From the NCBI RefSeq assembly GCF_021173675.1, contig NZ_JAIHON010000012.1:295924-359923 (forward strand): a DNA stretch of 64,000 bases, given 5' to 3'. Shown piece after piece: positions 49,306 to 64,000 of the stretch (position 1 is its first letter; each line of letters begins with the position of its first letter). The notes under the pieces are model-generated. The model searched no databases. It saw nothing but the letters and a program-made list of their open reading frames with translations, and was not told where the DNA came from. Origin of the DNA: Streptomyces lincolnensis (GTDB lineage: Bacteria > Actinomycetota > Actinomycetes > Streptomycetales > Streptomycetaceae). Both the position numbers and the translations under genes were made by a program.

Positions 49306-50145
49306 TCAGCCCGCCTGGGGGTCGCCCTTGGTGTACGTGAGCCGTTCCACGGCACCCGGCTCCCAGTCGTCGTCGATCTTCTTGCCGTTCACGTACAGCT
49401 GGATCGCCCCGGCGTCGCCGAGGACGAGGTTGATCTTCTCGCTGTCCTGGAAGGTCCGGGACTCGCCCTGCTCGAGCAGACCGTCGAACATCTGTCGGCC
49501 GTTGTGGTCCTTGGCGTGGATCCAGCTCTTGCCGTCGGCGGCGGTGACCTGGACGGTCACCTTGTCCTGGGGCGCGGCGGCGATCGCGCTGTCGGAGGGC
49601 GCGGGCTTCGGGGCCTCGGGCTTGTCGTTCTTCGGCGTGGGCGAGGGAGACGTGCTGGTCGAGGGCTTGGATCCCTCCGCGACCTGCGTCTTCGAGCCGT
49701 CGTCGCCATCACCCTTGAACGCGGTGAAGCCGACGAAGCCGACCACGGCGACGATCGCGGCGACCATGGCGGCGGTCCAGTTCGGCCCGCGCCGCTCCGG
49801 ACGGATGCGTTCCGCCTCGAACAGCGGTGCGGCCGGCGTGGGAGCCGGACGGCCGCCGTGGGCGTCGTCGTACTGGGCCAGCAGCGGGGCGGGATCGAGG
49901 TGGACAGCCTTGGCCAGCGTGCGGATGTGCCCCCGCGCGTACACATCCCCACCACACGGAGTGAAATCGTCCGCCTCGATGGCGTGCACGATGGGGAGGC
50001 GGACGCGGGTGGCACTACTGACATCGTCGACGGTCAGCCCGGCCGCGATGCGCGCCTGTTGGAGGGCGCGGCCGATGGAGGGGCGGGCTTCCTCACGGTC
50101 GTCTTCGAACGGACGCTCGTCTTCAGGGGAGTTGCCGATGGACAC
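49306..50145 (-). CDS. RodZ-like helix-turn-helix membrane protein (DUF4115)
   Basis: 279 residues: a RodZ-type HTH (SIGRALQQARIAAGLTVDDVSSATRV...DVYARGHIRTLAKAVHLD) at about residues 20-100, one membrane segment (TAAMVAAIVAVVGFVGFTAF), a Ser/Pro/Thr-rich external linker, and a C-terminal DUF4115 beta domain. RodZ links the cytoskeleton to wall synthesis in rods; Streptomyces homologues sit beside ftsK. GTG start with AAAGG upstream. The gap to ftsK (50146-50379) shows no further gene. Confidence 0.9.
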   Translation of the reverse strand: MSIGNSPEDERPFEDDREEARPSIGRALQQARIAAGLTVDDVSSATRVRLPIVHAIEADDFTPCGGDVYARGHIRTLAKAVHLDPAPLLAQYDDAHGGRPAPTPAAPLFEAERIRPERRGPNWTAAMVAAIVAVVGFVGFTAFKGDGDDGSKTQVAEGSKPSTSTSPSPTPKNDKPEAPKPAPSDSAIAAAPQDKVTVQVTAADGKSWIHAKDHNGRQMFDGLLEQGESRTFQDSEKINLVLGDAGAIQLYVNGKKIDDDWEPGAVERLTYTKGDPQAG

Positions 50146-50379
50146 GGGGGCGCCTTTCGAGCGTTTTAGCCGCCTGTGCTGGAGGTTCAGTCTATGGGGG
50201 GTACGAAAGGGTGAGGCAACCGGGCGGTGGGACTTTGTACGCCATCGGTATGGCCGGACACGCCGATGGTGGGGCAGCAGCATTTCGCTTCCCTCAACTT
50301 GACGTACGCCGAAGGGAAACGGTTGCTCAATGATCCCTTACGGGTGGGTCACGATCGAACACCCGCCTTGGCCTTCTCT

Positions 50380-53094
<2,715 letters not shown>

Positions 53095-53218
53095 GGAGGT
53101 GAGGTTACCGGTGGAGAAGGCAGCGGACACGTGTGCCCACTGCTTCACCCGTTCGTGTCGCCCGTGAAAAGGCACGGAAGTGACGCACGCTCATACGCAA
53201 CGGCACCCGTGTCACGCG

Positions 53219-53899
53219 TCAGTTCTGCGACGGCACCGTCGGCGAACTCCCGGTGCCCGGCTCCAGCGCGTCCAGCGCCCGCCGCAGTCCGGTGAGTTTG
53301 CGTTCGAGATGGGCCGCGGTGGCCACGGCCGCCGCGTCCGCGGACTCGTCGTCCAGTTGCTTGGAGAGGGCCTCGGCCTGCTCCTCGACCGCCGCCAGGC
53401 GCGCCGAAAGCTCGGCGAGCAGCCCCGCCGGCTCCTTCGTGTCGCCGACCGCGGCCTTGCCGCCGCCCTCCAACTGGAGCCGCAGCAGCGCCGCCTGCTC
53501 CCGCAGTTGGCAGTTCTTCATGTACAGCTCGACGAAGACGGAGACCTTGGCGCGCAGCACCCAGGGGTCGAACGGCTTGGAGATGTAGTCGACCGCGCCC
53601 GCCGCGTACCCGCGGAAGGTGTGGTGCGGTCCGTGGTTGATCGCGGTGAGGAAGATGATCGGGATGTCCCGGGTCCTCTCCCGCCGCTTGATGTGCGCGG
53701 CCGTCTCGAATCCGTCCATGCCCGGCATCTGGACGTCCAGCAGAATGACCGCGAAGTCGTCCGTGAGCAGTGCTTTGAGCGCTTCCTCCCCGGACGATGC
53801 CCGCACCAGCGTCTGATCGAGCGCAGAGAGGATGGCCTCCAGCGCCAGCAGATTCTCCGGCCGGTCATCGACCAGGAGGATCTTGGCCTTCTGCACCAT
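53219..53899 (-). CDS. osaB: Response regulator OsaB with coiled-coil output
   Basis: 226 residues: a receiver domain (acidic pair LVDDR, phosphoacceptor Asp in VILLDVQMPGMDG, Thr in FLTAI, Lys in YISKPFD), then a long alpha-helical coiled coil instead of a DNA-binding domain (LREQAALLRLQLEGG...LAELSARLAAVEEQAEALSKQLDDE). Such proteins signal by protein contacts. The start at MVQKAKILLVDD has GGAGGG upstream; in-frame extensions are not family-like. It lies directly downstream of osaA. In S. coelicolor OsaB is needed for aerial growth under osmotic stress. Confidence 0.9.
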   Translation of the reverse strand: MVQKAKILLVDDRPENLLALEAILSALDQTLVRASSGEEALKALLTDDFAVILLDVQMPGMDGFETAAHIKRRERTRDIPIIFLTAINHGPHHTFRGYAAGAVDYISKPFDPWVLRAKVSVFVELYMKNCQLREQAALLRLQLEGGGKAAVGDTKEPAGLLAELSARLAAVEEQAEALSKQLDDESADAAAVATAAHLERKLTGLRRALDALEPGTGSSPTVPSQN

Positions 53900-54240
53900 G
53901 GCCCGCCCTCCTCGCCCCGGCGTGGGGCCTCCCCTGTCCGCAGGACTTGGGGTGACGCCGACCGGCGCCGCCCCAGGGGACGACTCCCTTTCGCCGCCCG
54001 TCCTTGTGCCGGTCATCGTAGCCGCACCCCGCCCGTCGCCACACCCTGTCACCGCGATGTCACTGTGCACGTAGCAGAAACGCAGCAGGAGACCAGAAGG
54101 TTCCCCGAATCCCGTACTTCTACACGATGTCGGCCACCCTGAGTCAGCAACTCGGGGCACCTGACGAAGGTTCCCGCCACATGGTCACGAAGTCCCGACA
54201 AAGCCCGCGCCTCCCCGTCACTCGCCACCCGTTCCGGCCC

Positions 54241-59730
<5,490 letters not shown>

Positions 59731-59755
59731 TGTGTCCCTCCCGCAGGGGTCGACC

Positions 59756-59811
59756 GTTACTGCTGTGTCGGGTACTACTGCTCGGCGTACCGGTTACTGC
59801 TGTTACTGCTG
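59756..59811 (-). promoter_or_regulatory. Repeated GTTACTGCTG motifs in the osaA 5' region
   Basis: GTTACTGCTG occurs at 59756-59765, 59793-59802 and 59802-59811, with a variant TACTACTGCTC at 59773-59783. They begin 26 bases upstream of the osaA GTG. The rest of the divergent gap (59731-60114) holds one hairpin, CCTGG/CCAGG at 59920-59934, and no clear sigma-B-type promoter that I can place. Confidence 0.55.
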
Positions 59812-60114
59812 CGTATTCCTGCCCGATCCATCAGGTCACACCCTGGGGCTGCTGCCCACCATGTGCAAACCACACCCAGCCTGCCAGTACCTTCACCAGA
59901 AGCTTGCCCAGTGTTTCACCCTGGCTGAACCAGGCCATAACAGTTCGGCAGCTTCGCACATCGTCCGCACACCCTCCGGACGGAAACACTGCGGACCGGC
60001 ATCCGCGTGGACGGGGAAGGTAAGTAACCTTGCATGCGGCTGTCCAGCCGAGCCGGTCCGTCCGGCCTGGGCGGTGGCACGAGCACGAGCGGGCATCGGA
60101 GGGCGGCCGCACAC

Positions 60115-62868
60115 ATGACCACCGGACTGATCCCCGGGGGACAGCCCCCGGACCCCCGGCCGACGGGCGGCCTGCCGCATCAGCGGCAGGAGCCGCCGGT
60201 CGACCAGGCAGCCCTGCACGCCGACAACCGGTCGAGGAGTTCTGTGATCACCGCGCGCGCGGCCGCCAGCTTCGAGCCCGTCGGGCGATCGGTCGCGAGC
60301 GCCCGCTCCTTCGTCCGCGACACCCTCCAGGGCTGGGGCTTCGCCGACATCGTCGACGACGCCGTCGTCCTCACCAGCGAACTGGTGACCAACGCCGTGG
60401 TGCACGCGGGCACGTCCGCGGACGTGTTGTGCCTACGGAGTGACGACGGCGTACGGATCGAGGTCGCCGACCGCTACCCGGAACGCGAGATCCCCCTCCA
60501 GGGCCAGGCCGTCAACATGGGCAACCCCGACCGCGAGGGCGGCCGCGGCCTCCAGCTGTGCGCGGCCCTGTCCGGCCGCTGGGGCGTCGAGTACACCCCC
60601 ACGCACAAGCAGGTCTGGTTCCAACTCGACCTCCCCGAACGCCCGGTGGGCACCCGCGCCGCGGGCCCCTCCCTCCCCGCCGACCTCCTCCCCCTCGCCG
60701 ACGGCCGCGTCCGCGTCGCCGTCGTCCAGATCGACCGCACGGGCGCCATCACGTCCTGGAACGAGGACGCCGAGGAACTCTTCGGCTACACCGCCGACCT
60801 GATCATCGGCAAACCGCTCACCGACCTCGCGGCCTGGCCGCACACCCCCGGCACCAGCACCGGCATCGCCGAGGCCCTCCGCCTCTCCCGCTGGGAGGGC
60901 AGCTACGGCATAAGGGACTCCAACGGCCGCGTCACCTCCGTGTACGCCTCCCACCTGCGGGTCCGCGACACCGCGGGCGAGCCCTCCACGGTCTGCCTCC
61001 TCGTCCGCGACCACGAACGGGCCGTACTCCAGACGCCGTTGCGGGTCCCCGCCGACTCCACGTCCTCGTCCGACGGCCAGAGCACCGACCCCTTCGAGGT
61101 GTTCATCGGCTCCCCGGCCCCGGACGACCTCGACGGCCTCCTCCAGCGCACGGTCGAACGCGCACGCGACATGCTCGACGGCGACTCCGCCTTCCTGCTC
61201 CTCGCCACCGACGACGAGACCGAACTGGAGGTCCGCGCCTCCACCGGCCTGCCCTCCGCCCGCCAGCGCTTCGCCCGCGTCCCCGTGGAGGCGGGCCCCG
61301 GCCGCTACGGCTCGGCCCGCATGCCGGCCGTCCACGACGACCTCACGGCCGTCCCCGGCGCCGTCCCGCTGCTGAGCGGCACCGGCATGCGCTCGGTCGT
61401 CACCGTCCCCCTCAAGGTCGAGGGCCGCCTCACCGGCTCCCTCGGCGTCGCCGCCGAGTCCCCCGGCAGATACTCGAACGAAGAGGCCCTACGGCTCCAG
61501 TTCGCCGCCGACCGCATCGCGCTGGCGGTCGAGTCGGCCCGCCTGGGCGAACTGGAACGCCTGCGCCGAGGCTCGCTCAGCTTCCTCGTCGAAGCCTCCG
61601 ACCTCCTCGCCGGCACCCTGGACCGCGACCAGACCCTCGCCCTCATGGCGCAGATGACGGTCCCCACCCTCGCCACCTGGTGCGCGGTCTACACGATCGC
61701 CGACCAGGCCTCCGACCCCTACCTGTCGTACGTCCTGCACGAGGACGAGGAACTCATCGACGGCATCAAGTCGTTGCTGTCGAAGATCCAGCCTCCGGAC
61801 CCGGTCCCCACCCCCGGCGCCCGCGTCTGGTCGGCCCCCGGCGAGGCGGCCCACCAGGCGGCCCTGCGCAGCTCCATGCGCAGCCTCGGCCTCAGTGGCG
61901 GCCCGACCCACCAGATCGCCTCCGGCATCGGCCCCACGCTCGCCACGGCCTCCGCCGTCGGCGGCGAGACCGTCGTCCTGCCACTGGTCGCGCGCAACCG
62001 CGTCATCGGCATGCTGACCCTCGGCAAGCCCACGGACGAGCACTTCCGCCAGGAAATCCTGGAACTGGCCGAGGACTTGTCCCGCCGAGCCGCCCTGGCC
62101 CTGGACAACGCCCGCCTCTACTCCGAGCGCACAGCCATCAGCCAGTCCCTCCAGCGCAGCCTCCTGCCGCCCGAGCTCCCCGAGATCGGCGGCGTCGAGG
62201 TCGAGGTCATCTACCGCGCGGCCGGCGAGGGCAACGAGGTCGGCGGCGACTTCTACGACCTCTTCCCCATCCGCGACGGCGCCTACGGCTTCGCCATCGG
62301 CGACGTCTGCGGCACCGGCCCGAACGCGGCGGCGGTCACGGGCCTGGCCCGCCACGCCCTCAGGCTGCTCGCTCGCGAGGGCCTGAGCGGCCCGGCGGTC
62401 CTGGAGCGCCTCAACTCCGCCATCCTCGACGAGGGAGCCCGCAGCCGCTTCCTGACACTCCTCTACGGCGAGCTGTGGCCCCAGGAGGACGGCAGCGCCC
62501 AGCTGAAGGTGGTCTGCGCCGGCCACCCCCTCCCGCTGCGCCTCCGCCAGGACGGCACGGTCGAACCAGCCGCGGAGCCGCAGCCGCTCCTCGGCGTCAT
62601 CGAGGACCTGGAGCTCTACGAGCAGGCGGTCACCCTGGACCCGGGCGACGTCCTCCTGTGCGTCACGGACGGCGTCACCGAACGCCGCGAGGGCGCCCGC
62701 ATGTTGGGCGACGACGGCCTCGCCGAGGTCCTCAGCACCTGCACCGGCCTCACCGCGGGCGCGGTCGCCGCCCGCATCATGCGCGCGGTCGAACGCTTCG
62801 CGTCGGACGCCCCCTCCGACGACATGGCGATCCTCGCGATGCGTGTCCCGGGCCTCCAGAAGGACTGA
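60115..62868 (+). CDS. osaC: OsaC-like multidomain anti-sigma/phosphatase
   Basis: 917 residues: an N-terminal RsbW-like HATPase_c domain (about 45-180, VVLTSELVTNAVVHAG and GGRGLQLC), a PAS domain (about 200-320, ITSWNEDAEELFGYTADLIIGKPL), two GAF domains (about 350-500 and 510-680) and a SpoIIE/PP2C phosphatase domain (about 695-915, NEVGGDFYDLF, GDVCGTGPNAA, SDDMAILAM). In S. coelicolor OsaC modulates sigma-B after osmotic stress. The ATG at 60115 is chosen because GGAGGG lies upstream; an ATG 27 codons earlier is possible. Divergent from osaA. Confidence 0.9.
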   Translation: MTTGLIPGGQPPDPRPTGGLPHQRQEPPVDQAALHADNRSRSSVITARAAASFEPVGRSVASARSFVRDTLQGWGFADIVDDAVVLTSELVTNAVVHAGTSADVLCLRSDDGVRIEVADRYPEREIPLQGQAVNMGNPDREGGRGLQLCAALSGRWGVEYTPTHKQVWFQLDLPERPVGTRAAGPSLPADLLPLADGRVRVAVVQIDRTGAITSWNEDAEELFGYTADLIIGKPLTDLAAWPHTPGTSTGIAEALRLSRWEGSYGIRDSNGRVTSVYASHLRVRDTAGEPSTVCLLVRDHERAVLQTPLRVPADSTSSSDGQSTDPFEVFIGSPAPDDLDGLLQRTVERARDMLDGDSAFLLLATDDETELEVRASTGLPSARQRFARVPVEAGPGRYGSARMPAVHDDLTAVPGAVPLLSGTGMRSVVTVPLKVEGRLTGSLGVAAESPGRYSNEEALRLQFAADRIALAVESARLGELERLRRGSLSFLVEASDLLAGTLDRDQTLALMAQMTVPTLATWCAVYTIADQASDPYLSYVLHEDEELIDGIKSLLSKIQPPDPVPTPGARVWSAPGEAAHQAALRSSMRSLGLSGGPTHQIASGIGPTLATASAVGGETVVLPLVARNRVIGMLTLGKPTDEHFRQEILELAEDLSRRAALALDNARLYSERTAISQSLQRSLLPPELPEIGGVEVEVIYRAAGEGNEVGGDFYDLFPIRDGAYGFAIGDVCGTGPNAAAVTGLARHALRLLAREGLSGPAVLERLNSAILDEGARSRFLTLLYGELWPQEDGSAQLKVVCAGHPLPLRLRQDGTVEPAAEPQPLLGVIEDLELYEQAVTLDPGDVLLCVTDGVTERREGARMLGDDGLAEVLSTCTGLTAGAVAARIMRAVERFASDAPSDDMAILAMRVPGLQKD

Positions 62869-62890
62869 CGGGAATCCACCAGGGCAAGCG

Positions 62891-62923
62891 AAAGGCCTCC
62901 GCCCGAAAGGGCGGAGGCCTTTT
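62891..62923. terminator. Strong terminator between osaC and tRNA-Thr
   Basis: AAAGGCCTCCGCCC (62891-62904) pairs perfectly with 62909-62922 around a GAAA loop, with TTTTG following on the plus strand and a matching A-run on the other side. It can act in both directions: on osaC and on the leftward tRNA transcript. Confidence 0.93.
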
Positions 62924-62930
62924 GTTCTGG

Positions 62931-63003
62931 AGCCCCCAAACGGAATCGAACCGTTGACCTTCTCCTTACCATGGAGACGCTCTGCCGACTGAGCTATGGG
63001 GGC
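62931..63003 (-). tRNA. tRNA-Thr (anticodon GGT)
   Basis: The minus strand folds as a cloverleaf: acceptor GCCCCCA/TGGGGGC with discriminator T, D arm AGCTCAGTCGGCAGAGC, anticodon stem TCTCC/GGAGA with loop ATGGTAA, and T arm with GGTTCGATTCC. CCA is not encoded. Confidence 0.97.
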
Positions 63004-63098
63004 CTGTCGCCCTACGAGGTTTCCCCCGCGGCAACGAAATAGATCATACCCCGAACAGACCCGTGCTCCCAACTGCGCTCACCCGGACACACGGTCCC

Positions 63099-63776
63099 TC
63101 AGAACGCCGGCTGAAGCAGTCCTCCCAGGGCGTTGCAGGCACCCACGATCCGCTGCATGTCCCGCTTGGTCAGCGAGGCGTCCACCGGCAGAGCGAGCGT
63201 GTCGTCGGCCGCCCGCTCGGTCTCCGGCAGGGACACACACCGACGGAACTCCGGCAGCCGATGCACGGGCGTCTTCACCGGCACCCGGCACTCGACTCCC
63301 CTGGCCCGCACGGCCCGAGCGAACGCGTCCCGGTCCGGCCGCCCATTCCCAGGCACCCGCACCACGTACTGCTGGTAGGTGTGCCCAACAGCCCCTTCAG
63401 GCGTCCGCACCCCCCTCAACTTCGCGTCGAGATAAGCGGCCCGCTCCCTGCGCTGAGCGACCTCGTCGTACGGCGCCTCGGACTCGCCCTCCTGGAGCAC
63501 GAGCAGCCCGTGCCGCTCCCCCACGCCCAACAGCCCGATCATGTCGGCCGGCCGGCCGAAGCGATGGACGACGACAACGGCCGCCGTCCGCGGAGTCACG
63601 GCCGCCTCGACAGTGGAGGCGTCCAAGCAGTACGTCAGGGGATCTATGTCGGCGAACACCGGCAGCGCACCGGCCAGAACCACGGCCTCGGCGACTTCCA
63701 TGTTCCCGAAGGCCGGTACGACAACCTCGTCACCGATACCGACGCCGGCAGCCCGGAGCATTGCAGCAGTACCCAT
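63099..63776 (-). CDS. DegT/DnrJ-type aminotransferase-like protein lacking the PLP domain core
   Basis: 225 residues. The first 95 follow the DegT fold (GVGIGDEVVVPAFGNMEVAEA, PVFADIDPLTYCLD, AVVVVHRFGRPADMIGL). At the point where family members carry the EDxA motif and the PLP lysine (SFxxxK) the sequence jumps through QEGESEAPYDE to the C-terminal small domain (YQQYVVRVPG...VECRVPVKTPVHRLPEF). Full-length members are about 370 residues. It cannot form the PLP Schiff base, so it is either a non-enzymatic remnant or a repurposed binder. The start has no good ribosome binding site. Confidence 0.7.
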   Translation of the reverse strand: MGTAAMLRAAGVGIGDEVVVPAFGNMEVAEAVVLAGALPVFADIDPLTYCLDASTVEAAVTPRTAAVVVVHRFGRPADMIGLLGVGERHGLLVLQEGESEAPYDEVAQRRERAAYLDAKLRGVRTPEGAVGHTYQQYVVRVPGNGRPDRDAFARAVRARGVECRVPVKTPVHRLPEFRRCVSLPETERAADDTLALPVDASLTKRDMQRIVGACNALGGLLQPAF

Positions 63777-63820
63777 GCTTGGGATGCTGAGCGCGCAACG
63801 TGAACTTCAAGTGACGCACA

Positions 63821-63867
63821 ACAAAAAAGGGTTGGTCCCTGAACCGAAGTTCAGGGACCAACCCTTT
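63821..63867 (-). terminator. rRNA operon terminator
   Basis: An 18-base perfect stem (63826-63843 with 63850-63867, six-base loop) is followed on the minus strand by a T-run ending near 63821. It lies directly downstream of 5S rRNA. Confidence 0.96.
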
Positions 63868-63877
63868 GAATAATTGT

Positions 63878-63994
63878 TCGGCGGCGTCCTACTCTCCCAC
63901 AGGGTCCCCCCTGCAGTACCATCGGCGCTGTAAGGCTTAGCTTCCGGGTTCGGAATGTAACCGGGCGTTTCCCTCACGCTATAACCACCGAAAC
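63878..63994 (-). rRNA. rrf: 5S ribosomal RNA
   Basis: The minus strand reads GTTTCGGTGGTTATAGCG at its 5' end, with the conserved CCGAACCCGGAAG loop and the 3' end pairing GGACGCCGCCGAAC. The length of about 117 bases fits. Termini are good to within a few bases. The rest of the rRNA operon lies beyond the right edge. Confidence 0.96.
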
Positions 63995-64000
63995 ACTATG

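Noticed and set aside
59731..60114. Sigma-B-type promoter for osaC
   Set aside because: I looked for GTTT-N14-16-GGGTAT-like pairs; GTTT occurs at 59913 but no acceptable -10 follows.

Overview
The window is very GC-rich, uses GTG starts freely and shows Streptomyces-type protein families throughout. From memory of S. coelicolor, the gene order (hflX, rshA, dapF, miaA, miaB, glu genes, recX, recA, lhr, clgR, cinA, pgsA, rimO, ftsK, osaB, osaA, osaC) matches the conserved core around SCO5746 to SCO5796. I could not check this by alignment. I see no insertion sequence, prophage, CRISPR array or block of foreign base composition. It reads as vertically inherited chromosome ending at an rRNA operon on the right edge.

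Left part (1-14 kb). hflX (cut by the window edge), a secreted M1 peptidase, the RelA/SpoT homologue rshA, dapF, a small membrane protein and miaA all lie on the minus strand. A short plus-strand pair follows (an acidic Ala/Glu-rich protein and an MT0933-type antitoxin), then a LigB-like protein and miaB. An ABC-F ATPase gene is preceded by a seven-codon leader ORF, a WhiB7-like promoter and a hairpin over its ribosome binding site. A RutA-like flavin monooxygenase closes the block.

Middle (14-38 kb). A 1001-residue PAS/GAF/SpoIIE phosphatase, a secreted excalibur protein, a NarL-type two-component pair, a KhtT/KhtU-like K+/H+ antiporter pair, a MazG-like protein and a TAXI binding protein come first. 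The glutamate-uptake locus follows: gluK-gluR divergent from gluABCD, with a perfect palindrome and an 11-bp direct repeat between them. Next are an FAD monooxygenase and a cysteine dioxygenase with a cysteine-rich leader peptide. A rhodanese gene after it appears frameshifted. recX-recA carries a PafBC-type promoter and a LexA box. The block ends with an AI-2E family protein, a DUF3046 protein, a toroid-fold protein and azlCD.

Right part (38-64 kb). lhr and nei2 (DNA repair), a short-chain dehydrogenase and a small membrane protein precede a long minus-strand series: ftsK, a RodZ-like gene, rimO, pgsA, cinA and clgR. The osmoadaptation locus follows: osaB, the giant multi-HAMP hybrid kinase osaA, and divergent osaC. 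The window ends with tRNA-Thr(GGT), a degenerate DegT-like protein, a strong terminator and 5S rRNA.

The most interesting signals are cis-regulatory. Two different leader-peptide systems, each apparently starting at its own transcription start, sit before the ABC-F gene and the cysteine dioxygenase gene. PafBC-like DNA-damage promoters with identical geometry precede recA, rimO and lhr; the latter two would give leaderless mRNAs.
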